In this document: positions 43,676 through 55,728 of the stretch, piece after piece
Layout of the letters: every line of letters starts with the position of its first letter
How positions within the stretch are numbered: position 1 is the first letter of the stretch
NCBI RefSeq assembly: GCF_042186555.1
Contig: NC_133324.1
Coordinates: forward strand, 68,127,703-68,191,702
From: Aquarana catesbeiana
Taxonomy: Eukaryota > Chordata > Amphibia > Anura > Ranidae
Length of the DNA stretch: 64,000 bases
Direction of reading: 5' to 3'
Program-made: the position numbers and the translations under genes
The notes under the pieces: generated by a model
The model's input: only the letters and a program-made list of their open reading frames with translations
What the model was told of the DNA's origin: nothing
Databases searched by the model: none

Positions 43676-44584
43676 AGGAGTCAGCATACCAAGACATTTT
43701 GGACAGTTTCATGCTCCCAAATTTGTGGGAACAGTTTGAGGTTGGCCCACTTCTGTTCCAACATGACTGCGCACCAGTGCACAAAGCAAGGTCCATAAAG
43801 ACATAAGTGAGCGAGTTTGGGGTGGAGGAACTTGGCTGGCCTGCACAGAGTCCTGACCTCAACCCAATAGAAAACCTTTGGAATGAATTAGAGCGGGGAC
43901 TGGGAGCCAGGCCTTCTTGCCCAACATCAGTGCCTGACCTCACAAATGCACTTCTGGAAGAATGGTCAAATATTCCCATAGACACACTCCTAAACCTTGT
44001 GGACAGCCTTCCCAGAAGAGTTGAAGCTGTTATAGCTGCAAAGGGTGGGCCAACTCAATATTGAACCCACAGACTAATGCCGCGTATACACGACCGGTTT
44101 AGCCATCGTAATAAACTCCAATGGTTTCTCCGATGGAATTCCATTCAAGCGGTCTTGCCTACACACGGTCAACCCAAAGTCCGACCAAAGTCCGACCGTC
44201 CAGAACGTGGTGATGTACAACACTTACGACAGGACTAGAAAAAGGAAGTTCAATAGCCAGTAGCTAATAGCTTCCGTCTCGTACTTGCTTCAGAGCATGC
44301 ATCGTTTTTGGTCCGTCGGACCAGCATACAGACGATCGGTTTTCCCGATAGGAATTGGGTCCGTCGGAAAGATTTAGAAAATGTTCCATTTCTAGGTCCA
44401 TCAGATTTAAAAAAAAAAAAAAGTCCGATGAGGCCCACACATGATTGGTATATACGAGGAAAAGCTTCCATCTGACTTTTTCTGTCGGACATTCCGCTCG
44501 TGTGTACGTGGCATAAGACTGCGATGCCATTAAAGTTCATGTGCGTGTAAAAGCAGGCATCCCATTACTTTTGACGATATAGTG
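43676..44584 (+). pseudogene. Tc1-type transposon, 3' half, with nested Harbinger MITE
   Basis: The C-terminal transposase reads LLFQHDCAPVHKA, then (after a stop) GWPAQSPDLNPIENLWNEL and ends AAKGGPTQY before TGA (44062). This covers the second Asp and the Glu of the DD34E triad. The right TIR ends TTTTGACGATATAGTG followed by TA (44585-44586). The 5' half is absent. The element is interrupted after the stop codon by the MITE at 44078-44513. Confidence 0.88.
44078..44513. mobile_element. Harbinger MITE (436 bp) nested in Tc1
   Basis: TAA lies at 44075-44077 and 44514-44516. Ends TGCCGCGTATACACGACCGG and inverse TGCCACGTACACACGAGCGG. Removing it and one TAA rejoins the Tc1 3' UTR (CACAGACTAAGACTGCG). 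Confidence 0.88.
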
Positions 44585-44586
44585 TA

Positions 44587-45719
44587 TGTTCTGTCTCACT
44601 TATATGTGTTCTTCTATTTTGTATTGAATGGCATCAGGCTATTATTGTTCAGTAGTATGTTGACACCTAGTGGCAGTTTAGAGCCACTACAACTTGCAAA
44701 TTCATATCTCCCTCCGTCCTCCCTTCCTATTTAGTGCTGGTTACTTCAGTCCTAGCTATACCCCCCCTGTTCCTTCCATGATCTCTCAATGAGTGTTAGT
44801 ACTTTGCAGAGACAGGGCTTGGGAAAGTCATTGTCTTTTTTTTTCAGTATTTTTTATTCTTTTGCAAAAGTATATAGTACAAATACAAATGCTCATTTAT
44901 GCAAAACAGAGATGTGTTTGCCAATACAAATACAAAGTGCAACTTTTACTGGTTATGAATTTGTCGTATCCACTATGTAATACATGTAACAACTCAGACA
45001 GATAGGTTCCGGGACATATATTCTTTTCTTGGACCACCAACAAAATGGTCCTATGGGCTTTATTATAGCTAAAGAAATCTCTTTCCAGGAGGGAAAAGGA
45101 GTAGAAATTAAAGAAAGAACGAAAAAAAAAAATGACTGTGCAACCACAACGCTGTTTAGTAGACATAGGTGATTCATGAGTTATCGTCTTCTTATACTGT
45201 CCTTTTATCTGAAGTAAAGCTGGGCATAGATGGATCAAAATTCAACCAGTTCTAACAATTGATTTATGTTGAAAGGGAATGTTGCAAAATTTTCATTTGA
45301 TCAGTGGCTACAGCTAATCCACTGCACTGCTGAACAATGTACTCTGACAGTTAAGGTGTCAGGACCTGGATCACCTGCTGGTGGCACTGCAGTTCCCTGG
45401 AAAGAGGGTTGTAATTCCAGTGTCTACCAATGGGTGTCTCCCAGACAACAGACCTCATCAGTTTCCACCTAATGCTGGCTGTTAGGAGGGTATTTAGGTC
45501 CTCCCCGACTAAGTGCCTCTCACTCCACTGTTTTGCTGCTGCCAGATTCTGTTTGCCATAAATCCTGATTTTGCTCCTATCCTCCATCCTGTACCCTGCT
45601 GCCTCTTTCCTGCCCCCCCCCCGTTCCTGATCCCAGTTTTGTTTCCCCCTTCCCATCTCCCTGCACCTCCAGTTTTACCCTGCTTCTTTGTGTTCCCCAT
45701 TTTGTATATATTGTAGAAA
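44587..45719. other. No feature recognised
   Basis: 44830-45240 contains a run like TTTTTTATTCTTTTGCAAAAG and an A-tract, perhaps a retroelement tail, but I cannot classify it. No gene. Confidence 0.35.
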
Positions 45720-46080
45720 CAGTGCCTTGAAAAAGTATTCATACCCCTTGGAATTTTCCACATTTTGTCATGTTACAACCAAAAAGGTACATTTATTTTA
45801 TTGGAATTTTATGGGATAGACTTTATGGGATAGACTAACACAAAGTTGCACATAATTGTGAAGTGGAAAATGATAAATGGTTTTCAATTTTTTTTGCAAA
45901 TATGTATCTAAAAAGTGTGGCGTGCATTTGTATTCAGCCCCCTTTACTCTGATACCCCTAACTAAAATGTAGTGGAACCAATTGCCTTCAGAAGTCACCT
46001 AATTCGTAAATGGAGTCTTATTTATTCTCAGTATAAATACAGCTATTCTATGAAGCACTCATAGGTTTATAAACAGCATC

Positions 46081-47534
46081 TTGGCCAAGGAACACACCAG
46101 ACAGGTCAGGGATAAAGTTGTGGAGAAGTTTGAAGCAGGATTAGGTTATAAAAAATATCCCAAGCTTTGAACAACTCACGGAGCACTGTTCAAATCATCA
46201 TCCAAAAAAGGAAAGAGTATGGCACAACTGGAAACCTACCAAAACATGGCCGTCCACCTAAACTGACAGGCCGGGCAAGGAGAGCATTAATCAGAGAAGC
46301 AGCCAAAAGGCCCATGGTAACTCTGGAGGAGCTGCAGAGATCCACAGCTCAGGTGGGAGAATCTGTCCACAGGACAACTATTAGTCGTACACTCCACAAA
46401 TCTGGCCTTTATGGAAGAGTGGCAAGAAGAAAGCCATTGTTGGAAGAAAGCCACAAGAAGTCCTGTTTTCAGTTAGTGAGAAGCCATGTGGGGGACACAG
46501 CAAACATGTGGAAGAAGGTGCTTTGGTCAGATGAGACCAAAATTAAACTTTTTGACCTAAAAGCAAAACGCTATGTGTGGCAGAAAACTAACACTGCACA
46601 TCACTCTGAACACACCATCTCCACCGTGAAACATGGTGGTGGCAGCATCATGTTGTGGAGATACTTTTCTTCAGCAGGGACAGGGAAGCTGGTCAGAGTT
46701 GATGGGAAGATGGATGGAGCCATATACAGGGCAATCTTAGAACAAAACCTGTTATGCCCTGTACACAGGGTCGGACATTGATCGGACATGCCGACAACAA
46801 AATCCATGGATTTTTTCCAACGATGTTGGCTCAAACTTGTCTTGCATACACACGGTCACACAAAGTTGTCGGAAAATCCAGACGTTCTGAACGCGGTGAC
46901 ATAAAACACGTACGTTGGGACTATAAACAGGGCAGTAGCCAATAACTTTCGTCTCTTAATTTATTCTGAGCATGCGTGCCACTTTGTGCGTCGGATTTGT
47001 GTACACACGATCGGAAATTCCGACAACGGATTTTGTTGTCGGAAAATTTTATAGCCTGCTCTCAAACTTTGTGTGTCGGAAATTCCTGTGGAAAATGTGT
47101 GATGGAGCCTACACAGGGTGGGAATTACCGACCACAAGGTCCTATCACACATTTTCCATCGGAAGATCCTATCGTTTGTACAGGGCATTAGAGTCTGCAA
47201 AAGGCTTGAGACTGTGGAGGAGCTTAACCTTCCAGCAGGACAACGACCCTAAACATACAGCCAGGGCTAAAATGTAATGATTTAGAGATCAAAGCATATT
47301 CATGTGTTAGAATGGCCCAGTCAAAGTCCAGACCTGAATCCAATTGAGAATCTGTGGCAAGACTTGAAAATTGCTGTTCACAGACGCTCTCCATCCAATC
47401 TGACAGAGCTTGAGATATTTTACAAAGAAGAATGGGCAAAAATGTCACTCTCTAAATGTGCAAAGCTGGTAGAGACATCCCCAAAAAGACTTGCAGCTGT
47501 AATTGCAGTGAAAGGTGGTTCTACAAAGTATTGA
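46081..47534 (+). pseudogene. Tc1-type (DD34E) transposase, broken
   Basis: The N-terminal helix-turn-helix region starts near 46081 (RQVRDKVVEKFEAGLG), hits a stop near 46168, then is open to the [28 protein letters not shown] (first Asp), GGGSIMLW. After the MITE: FQQDNDPKHTA (second Asp), a frameshift near 47285, then WPSQSPDLNPIENLW (Glu) and VKGGSTKY before the stop at 47532-47534. All catalytic residues survive, but a stop, an insertion and a frameshift inactivate it. Confidence 0.92.
46755..47187. mobile_element. Harbinger MITE (433 bp) inside the Tc1 transposase frame
   Basis: TTA lies at 46752-46754 and 47188-47190. Ends TGCCCTGTACACAGGGTCGG and inverse TGCCCTGTACAAACGATAGG. The duplicated TTA is an intact Leu codon of the transposase: excising the MITE plus one TTA restores continuous reading (Asn-Leu-Leu-Glu-Ser). 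Confidence 0.92.
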
Positions 47535-47924
47535 CTCTGAGGGGCTGAATACAAATACACGCCACACTTTTCACATATTTATTTGTAAAAAAAAAATAAA
47601 AACTATTTATCATTTTCCTTCCACTTCACAATTATGTGCCACTTTGTGTTGGTCTATCACATAAAATCCCAATAAAATACATTTATGTTTTTGGTTGTAA
47701 CATGACGAAATGTGGAAAATTTCAAGGGATATGAATACTTTTTCAAGGCACTGTAACGGTCGGTAGTTGGTTAGGCTTTTGTTTGTGAGTATTTTGTCAC
47801 AGGTTTTGTTTTTTGTTTTTCTATTCACTTGTATCTTCATGTTTGCTGTATATTCAGTCTGCTGGAGTTTGAATGGTTTTTGTTTTACTGTAAATAAATC
47901 TTTGCATGTCAGTAAATTTTATAA

Positions 47925-48171
47925 CAAAGAAAAACTTTTTTTTTTTCAAAATTTTCGGTCTTTTTTTATTCGTTTAGCAAAAAATAAAAACCGCAGAGGT
48001 GATCAAATACCACCAAAAGAAAGCTCTATTTGTGGGAAGAAACGGATAAAAATCTAGTTTGGGTACAGTGTAGCATGACCGCGCAATTGTCATTTAAAAA
48101 GTGACAGCACTGAAAGCTGAAAATTGGCCTGGGCAGGAAGGTGTGAAAGTGCCCGGTATTGAAGGGGTTAA
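47925..48171 (+). mobile_element. TTAA-family element, 3' block
   Basis: ACCGCAGAGGTGATCAAATA and AAAGAAAGCTCTATTTGTGG, ending CCGGTATTGAAGGGG then TTAA (48168-48171). Closest to the 26820-27066 and 15880-16000 copies (CTGAAAGCTGAAAATTGGCC). Confidence 0.75.
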
Positions 48172-48174
48172 GCC

Positions 48175-48930
48175 TTTCGTGCGCTCAGGTTTAGCTGCAC
48201 CTGGAAAACCGCTGCCCTTTTTTCCGCCATTCAATGTCTTTCTGCAGATTTTATTTTTTTTATATGGCCGGTTGTTCAGTGCAGATATTTGTGATTTAAT
48301 GGCACACAAGCAATCCATTTTGACAGACTGCAGATGATAAATGAAATCCTATTCCACCACCGTGGTAATAACAGCACTGCTTGTTTTTTCCTGGAGAGGA
48401 CAATGGAGATTTAATTATGGCGAGCGTGTGGGGTGATTGTAAAATGCCAGAGACAAATAAACCATTCATTGTTCATAGCTAATTTTACTAATTGCTTGTT
48501 GTGCTATGTACTCATTTTTTTTTAATTGCGATAATTTATTTATTTTATTTAATTTTCCCTAACGACCATTTTCTTATCTATGTAGGGAGGAAATCCCGAG
48601 GGCCTATTCTTATCTGTGCACCTCAGTAGCACATGGTAAAACGCACATTTTACTGCAACGCACATTCATTTTAAGGCTTGATTCACATTACTGCATGTGC
48701 TGGTGTGCATGTGCATTTTACGTGCACTCCCACACGTTGCATGTAGCGCAGCCCATTCATTTCATTTTTGTACAATTGCGCCAGACTAAACTGCATGGTT
48801 CTGTAGCATCATGCAGTTTGGCGCGGGCGTTTGCCGATGCGTGGGGGGCGGCACTATGAATTCCTGGCAAACCCGCAGCTTGTTTCTCTGCATGTCGGTA
48901 AAGCGTGCTATTTTGCTCTGCTTCTTCTAC
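48175..48930. other. Repeat-poor region, possible noncoding element
   Basis: About 48290-48510 lacks repeat marks. 48670-48880 has CATGTGC/GCACATG-type words. No gene is supported. Confidence 0.3.
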
Positions 48931-49489
48931 ATGTTTTTGGTAAGAAAAAAATCACAATAAGTGTATATTGATTGGTTTGTGCAAAAGTTATAGCGTCTAA
49001 AAAATGGGTGATATATTTATGGCATTTTTATTACTCATTTTTATTTTACTAGTGATGACGGCGATCAGCGATTTTTAGCAGGACTGCAACATTGCGGCGG
49101 ACAGATCGGACACTTTTTTGGGACCATTGACATTTATACAGCGATCAGAGCTAAAATAGCCACTGATTATTGTATAAATGTCACTGGCAGGGAAGGGGTT
49201 AACACTAGGGGGCGATCAAGGGGTTAAGTGTGTTCCCTGGAAGGTGTTTCTAACTGTATGAGGGATGGGCTGCCTGGGAGTAGAGACAGATCGCTGTTCC
49301 TAATCACAAGAAACAGCAGATCTCTCTCTACTCCCCTGACAGAATGGAGATTTGTTTGTTTACATTGACCGATCCCCGTTCTGTCTCTTTGTGGATCTTT
49401 GCGATCGCGGGCGGCCGGCGGACAGCGATTCGCGCAGAGGAGCCAAACTGCTGCAGTACAACTGCGGCGGCTGGTCCTTAAGCGGTTAA
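48931..49489 (-). mobile_element. TTAA-family element, 5' part, inverted
   Basis: On the minus strand TTAA (49489-49486) is followed by CCGCTTAAGGACCAGCC and the standard 5' and middle blocks to about 48931. The 3' block is missing. A hairpin GCTGTT(C/T)CT/AG(G/A)AACAGC lies at 49293-49317. Confidence 0.75.
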
Positions 49490-49576
49490 CCAGTGCTCGG
49501 CAAGACACTGATACAAGTCACAAGACTGCTATATACTGCTGGTGAGAAAAGGTATTTAGCAGTTTATACCTTGTGT

Positions 49577-49678
49577 CCCCGAAAATAAGACCTATCGTGA
49601 TTGTCGGTGATGGCTGCAATATAAGCCTACCCCCCAAATAAACCCTAGTTAAAGTCCTTGTAGGTCTTATTTTCAGGG
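49577..49678. mobile_element. 102-bp MITE with CCCCGAAAATAAGACCTA ends
   Basis: CCCCGAAAATAAGACCTA (49577-49594) is mirrored by TAGGTCTTATTTTCAGGG (49661-49678) with one mismatch. Superfamily unknown to me. Confidence 0.8.
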
Positions 49679-49679
49679 T

Positions 49680-51719
49680 AGGGCTTGTATAATAATGAAT
49701 TCATTTTACTATATTCTGTGCTTTTCATGTTTTTTTATCATGTACTGTTTATTATTACAATTATGTATAATACTTTTTTCTATTATTGTTCTTTGTACCA
49801 ATCATGTCCTTTTATGTATAAATATTAAATATGTGACTATTGTGCATTGAATATGTTTATATTGTGCCTATATTGTACACAAGAAATATTTATTTAGTTT
49901 ATTTATTATAGGGACTACCCACTGGGGACTGGTTACAACAATTAATAGGTTTTACTAATATATCAAAGTTACAATATCCTCTACCCACAGAGACATACCT
50001 CACTCAAAGTCCCACATCCACTTCTTTTATTTTGTTTTTATATATCCTCTAGGGATGGAGGCATGTCTCTGCCATGGTTGGGCTGACTTTGGTCACTTTC
50101 TGTTTTTTTATCTCTTTTTATATTGGCTTTTGGAATTTACAAATGCAGCAATTTAGAAATCAGATGAAAGGTTTAGCACCGGAAAACACTTTTTGATAGA
50201 TAAAAAGTGCATTTTGTATACATCTATATAGATCAGACCAAAATTAGGTGGAAAGAGGAACAGAGGGACATTGCTCCAAATCAGGGACAGTCCTTCGAAA
50301 TCCGGGACAGTTGGGAGCTATGGACACTATGGGCTGCTTGTAGTCTCCACCAAGGGCAAATGTGGCCGGGGTGAAAACGCACCATGTATAATATTCCCAT
50401 TCCACACATTCCTAGAAAAGGAGTGGCAACGCAGGGGCACCATTTGGTGCAATTGTTGTCACCCTATATCAAGATGTGCTTGAAAAAGGATCTTCATGTG
50501 AGGATCACCAAGTGTTTCCTTAATGAAACCTGCAGATTTTAATGACTTAAAATTAGAACTTCAATTCCTGAAAATTGTGTGTACGTCACTAATTTACAGG
50601 ACACACATACAGTATATGGGTTAAACTTGAGTCTTCATTCAACCTTACCAACTGTGTTACTTTGTGAATAACTGTGTGGACACCAGAGGGGACTGCTGGA
50701 ACATTCTGCATGGCTTATTAAAAGATCAACTCCACTCAAAACAGACATTTTTATTTCAAGCGAGGCTCAGGCTTTATGGCAAGATTTCTCTAAAACATTT
50801 TTGTTTTTGTCTTTTGTTTTAAGGCCATAGCAAAGGCATCACACCTTTCCAGCTGACTTAAATTATTTGCTATTTCTACATAATATTCCCTGATACCATC
50901 CTGGCCTACCTCTCGTTCCGCCTTACAATTTGTTATCACATCTTGATGCTGGTTACTCAACTGGTCTCAATGGTGCAGGAACTGTTGTTGTCTCATCACA
51001 CAAAAATAGTAGACAGAATTCCAATCAGAAAACTCAACATGAGCAATTTTTGTAGCAAATTGCTCTTTCCTTCATTCTTGCAGTGGGGAAATGTAATTTT
51101 CACTGAAATACCAGCTCAATATCAAGAGACAACTGAGTTATATTGCTGCTTACAGGTGAACTGGACACTGGCAAAAAAAATTTCAGTAAAAAAAAAAATG
51201 ACCACCCCCAATCTCATCATGCCTCATTTTGTGCTAGTGTCCCATGAGAATAGATATCCATTCCCCTCTGGGGAAAACCTTCACTACTTACCTTGATTGT
51301 TATCAAGATATTTCTTCTGCTTACGAGTTTCTTTAATGTTGCAGAGCAAAGAGTGCTCCTAAATGCAGTTAACCGGATCAGCTGACCACCGGTGCTGCCC
51401 TGGAAGCCAGAACGCCAGAGAAGGTACAGGGATGGTGTGTAATGCAACCCTTTTGCTCAGGATTCTGGTAGAGGAGCTTCCAGATCACCTTCATCTGTTA
51501 GGTACAGAGCACATTACAGGTTGGGGACTGTGCTGCACCTGTCCGGCAGGAGCCTGTCCCTGGAGACCCCTTAAGGAAGGTATACCTGCCTTAAGAATAA
51601 AGACCCTTTTGACAGAGCTGTGCTCCCTGTGCCCTGCTTTTGTTGCAGAACACCTTACAGACCACCACTGTGGTAAGTCCTTCCCTTGCCCCCTACTCCA
51701 GAGTCTATTACTAAAGTAG
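49680..51719. other. No supported gene
   Basis: 50270-50340 (ATCAGGGACAG, GGGACAGTTGGGAGCTATG) resembles a dispersed repeat. A 118-codon frame at 51363-51719 is Cys-rich but matches nothing I recognise and lies just before the DIRS remnant, so it may be element-derived. Confidence 0.35.
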
Positions 51720-52720
51720 CCATGTCTGCACAGTCTTCTGAGGATGATGAGGATGCAATCTCTCCGTCTTAGAAGATCTCAAGCCTGAGAAGTTTCAATC
51801 TCAAAAATCTCCAGAATCACTCCTAGGCTCAAGGTTTTTGTTCTCATTAATATACTAGCAACAGTATTGTTTAGAACTAGAGCAGACTGGGTCTGGATGT
51901 GCAAAGGTCACCAGTCCTGGTTCCCTTTTTAAAGTCCTCAACCTACCAAAACTATCCCAGGGCATTCTTTGCTGACGATCTCTTCATCTAGGAACAACTA
52001 GAACTCTTGCCCACTGCTCTTTATTTTTCTGCTGATGGACATCTCCCACCTCATTTCTATCATGGGACTACTGATGATTCACATGCGGTGGACCTCTGGC
52101 TAAAATGCTGGTCCACAGAACAGCAATATATGAAACCTGCTCTGCGCATAGCCTCTGAAAACGACATTTAATATGTTGGTCATTGGTGGTAAAACTACCT
52201 ATTTGCCCCAGAAAAAGAGACAAAAACTATAACCTAGGAAGTTGCTTTACTCCAAGAACAAAATAAGTTCATTTTGTCTCCCTCAGGCTTCTATTGCCAG
52301 GCCTGGTAATCAGTTCCAATGTATTCCTTGGACCTCCGAGTCCAACAGGTCTGCCTGTAAGCCCTTCTCACAGTGAGTGGATACCTTCACTTATGTAAGT
52401 GGGGGACATCTGCTGGCCATTTTGTCCACATGGACCAAACACATCTCAAATGCTTTGGTAAGGGATGTGGTTCATGCTGTCAAATCTGCCCTCGTCACCT
52501 CTGTGGTAAGTGGATCTTCATGCTGCCCTGGCACAACCTCTTTTTTAGGAAGTTAGTGTCCCTGTGCTGGACAGGGAAAGTTTTTATTCAAACCTGTTCA
52601 CCATTCCCGGGTCAAAAGGGGGCACTCACACCATTCTGAACCTAAAGGCACTGAACGTCTTAATTAGCGTATAGAAATTTTGTCAGTGATTTGTCAATGA
52701 TTGCCTCTCACCAGCTGGGA
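51720..52720 (+). pseudogene. DIRS-type retrotransposon fragment
   Basis: Near 52405-52500 one frame reads VGGHLLAILSTWTKH ... VRDVV, and near 52595-52670 another reads LFTIPGSKGGTHTILNLKAL then a stop and KF. Both match the start of the DIRS reverse transcriptase region (VGGRL.. and ..LDLKALN.) as I know it. Upstream Ser/Asp-rich sequence (MSAQSSEDDEDAIS at 51722) fits a DIRS gag-like N-terminus. Several stops and frameshifts; the remaining RT and tyrosine recombinase are missing. Confidence 0.6.
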
Positions 52721-52899
52721 TTATTCCCAGACCCCCTGAGCACCTAGCTTATTTTTAATACTATCTGTATGTTATTATTGTCTGTGCGCTGGGGAGATTT
52801 CATCTCTCCTTCTGTACTGGCGACGGATGTCAAACAGAACAGGAAATGACAGGAAATCTCCTCTGTTGGGATGCAGGCAGCAAAAAAAATGACAGAGGT

Positions 52900-53755
52900 T
52901 CTACACCTTCCCCACTCTACAAACAATGGCATCTGCCCCAACCTATAACTGGCCTGAACAGCAAGGAGCACATGGTAGGACGACACATGTCAAACAACAA
53001 CAAAGGAAAATTCCCAGCACAACTTACTTGCCAGCCTGCAACAAATCAAATTGTTCTGTCTAACAATTCATGTTAAAAACAGAGGTTTAGTTTGCATACA
53101 TTTGCAAATACAAGCGTAAGCTTCAGAGGCCACTTCACGTCGCCCCAGAATTATCTGTAGTCCCAACTCTTTAAATTATAGGAGCCTACATAGTAGGAGC
53201 ACACATATAATAATAGAGAGATAAAAGGCAGGTATGCCTGGGGGGGGGGCACTCTTCCTTAAAGGCACAGGAGTGCACTGGACACCCAGCAAATAGCACA
53301 ATGGCAGCAAAGGTGTCCAGTGTGCCCCTTCACCAAATAGCCAACGGTACAAACAAAAGACAGCTTCCCCAACTTATAACTGGCCTTAACAGCAAGGAGC
53401 ACATGGAAGGATGATGTATGTCAAACAAAAACAAAGGAAAATTCCCAGCTCAATTTACCAGCCAGACAGCAACAAACTGAATTCTCCTGTCTAACAGTTC
53501 ATATTAAATATAGGGGTTTGGTTTGCACACATTTACAAATACATGTGCTATTTAGCCTCCTTCTATGGAGGCTCTTACGATTTATAGTTAGGACTGCAGA
53601 TAATACTGGGGTGGCGTGAAGTGGCCTCTGCAGCTTACACATGTATTTGCAAATGTGTGCAAACGAAACCCCTGTTTTTAACGTGAACTGTTAGACAGGA
53701 CAATTGGTAAGTTGAGCTGGGCTTGAGCTTTTTCTTGTTGTTTGACCTTCCCAAC
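52900..53755. mobile_element. Two related MITE copies (36541 family)
   Basis: CTATAACTGGCC..AACAGCAAGGAGCACATG occurs at about 52940 and 53378, each followed by CAAACAA(A)AACAAAGGAAAA. The second copy (about 53420-53750) has imperfect inverted ends and inner inverted TTTGCAAA/CACATGTATTTGC words. A G run is near 53239. Confidence 0.65.
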
Positions 53756-53795
53756 TCTACCCAAAGTTGACATAATAGTTTGACTGGAGTCTAGC

Positions 53796-54421
53796 TTAAA
53801 CGCTTGCCGACCGCCACACACAGATGTACGTCGGCAGAATGGCGCAGGCAGGCAAATGGGCGTACCTGCACGTCCCTTTAAATTTGCCGCCTATCAAAAG
53901 TGACCGATGTGTCTGCCATAATGTCGCAGTCATGATAAAAATCGCAACTCGCCGCCATTACTAATAAAAAAAGAAAATTATAATAAAAATGCCATAAAAC
54001 TATCCCCTATTTTGTAGACGCTATAACTTTTGCGCAAACCGATCAATATACGATTATTGCGATTTTTTTTTTTTTTTTTACCAAAAATATGTAGAAGAAT
54101 ACATATTGGCCTAAACTGGGGAAAAAAATTGTTTTTTTATATATTTTTTGGGGATATTTATTATAGCAAAAAGTAAAAAATATTGCTTTTCTTACAAAAA
54201 TGTCGCCCTTTTTTTGCTTATAGCGCAAAAAATATAAACTGCAGAGGTGATCAAATACCACCAAAAGAAAGCCCTATTTGTGGCAAAAAAAAGGACGTCA
54301 ATTTTGTTTGGGTACAATGTCGCACGATCGCGCAATTATCAGCTAAAATGACACAGTGCCAAATCGCAAAAAATGCTCTAGTCAGGAAGGGGGTAAAATC
54401 TTCCGGGGCTGAAGTGGTTAG
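53796..54421 (+). mobile_element. TTAA-family element, internally deleted
   Basis: TTAA (53796-53799), ACGCTTGCCGACC, then a jump near 53880 to the middle block, ending GGGGCTGAAGTGG and TTAG (54418-54421). About 370 bp shorter than complete copies. Confidence 0.8.
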
Positions 54422-54920
54422 TGGTTTTATAAGCATTTTATTCAATGTTTCTGTGTAGTGAAGGATGGAGATCAGTTACTGACACAAAAATGTAACCTAC
54501 ACCATTTTATTTCTTATTAAAGTGGCAATATTGAAAAATGGACATGGTCGGGGCCACCCACTGGAAGTCGAAATTAGTTTTAAGTTACAAATGTTAGATC
54601 AGAATGTAATTTCATATGCCTCAATTATATATTGCGAGTGCGAGGTCAGCAGCACATGAAATATGACAAGTCCACCGATGGCTTTATAATCACATCTAAG
54701 CCTTCTGTTAAATGTTATATTAGGCATTCAGTACACTTTGAGACGATATTAAAAAAAAAAAAATCTACATAATCAATCCTTGAATATAATTGCGCACCAA
54801 GGGCATTTTTTTTTTTTATTTATTGGTAATGAGATTTTGACAATTAATAAAAGCGGTGGTCAAAATTCAATATGAATATAGGGAAATAAGGGCAAATGAA
54901 ATTTAAATGGGAATATACAA
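54422..54920. other. No feature recognised
   Basis: 54590-54760 is repeat-poor; A and T tracts follow at 54750 and 54810. No gene. Confidence 0.35.
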
Positions 54921-54924
54921 TATA

Positions 54925-55445
54925 CAGTGCCTTGAGGTTTCTTCAGGGGTGCCTTGGCAAAATGCCCAAAAATTACCCAAAAATTGTATACAAGCCGGCG
55001 TGTGGATGAAGCCTGCCTTTTACTTACACAAAGCCACAGGTTTTTATTGTGCACCATTACAACCTTCTAGCAATGGCATCATTGGTTGATAAGGAGGATG
55101 TCAGTCGCCTGCATAGCATCCTTGTTTAACCCTCCCCTGCCCCTCTCCACAACAGGACTGAGGTCACATTAGCTGAGTGATGGAGAAAAACTGAGGGAGA
55201 AGAGCAACAATGGAATACTAGTCAGTACAAGTTTGCAAAAGTGCATTTGCTTTGGAAGATTAAATCAGCTTTAATGTTGCGTGTCCTACTTGTGTGGATG
55301 TTGCTGCGTTATATACAACTATTAGAATAGTTTTTACATTTTAGAATGGGGTGTCTCAAGACTGTCTATAATTTTTGAAGGGTGCCTCGATATTGTCCAT
55401 CATTTTTAAAGGGTGCCTTGACTGAAAAAAGGTTGAAAAACACTG
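54925..55445. mobile_element. Non-autonomous hAT-like element
   Basis: Ends CAGTGCCTTGAGG and inverse CAGTGTTTTTCAACC. The body (GTTTTTATTGTGCACCATTA, AATTGTATACAAGC) is inverse to parts of 10070-11383. The 8-bp duplication is not preserved. Confidence 0.65.
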
Positions 55446-55720
55446 TAATAGAAGATATAGTTAGTTGGGCTAAGAAAAAATGAATGTACGTGCCTCCAAG
55501 CCCAACATTTAAAAAAAATGCATTCTCAGCATCAGGAAGCCAAAAAATCCCTAAGAGTCCTTGTTCAGAGGTACGGTTTGGGAAATGATAAAAATTTGGG
55601 TCATCTTTTTGGAGTGTTCTTCTCATCCCCTGGGTTCAGCCTGGGGAGGATGTCCAATCACTGCTTGGGCCTTGCCTCAACCAGGGGCCCAATGACTTAA
55701 GTTCTCTGCTGAAATGGATA
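55446..55720. other. No feature recognised
   Basis: Short single-copy-looking spacer. Confidence 0.35.
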
Positions 55721-55728
55721 TCTGGAGA

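Larger units (their letters stand above)
45720..47753 (+). mobile_element. Tc1-type transposon with ~220-bp TIRs, interrupted by a Harbinger MITE
   Basis: The left end CAGTGCCTTGAAAAAGTATT and the inverse of the right end match almost exactly over the first 60 bp and remain alignable to about 220 bp, with a 14-bp duplication in the left TIR (GGGATAGACTTTAT repeated). TA follows the right end; the left flank reads AA, so one duplication copy has mutated. Net length without the MITE is about 1.6 kb, normal for Tc1. Confidence 0.92.

Noticed and set aside
51363..51719. 118-codon frame with Cys-rich composition
   Set aside because: Looked for zinc-finger or secreted-peptide spacing and found none; no signal peptide; adjacent to DIRS remnant.
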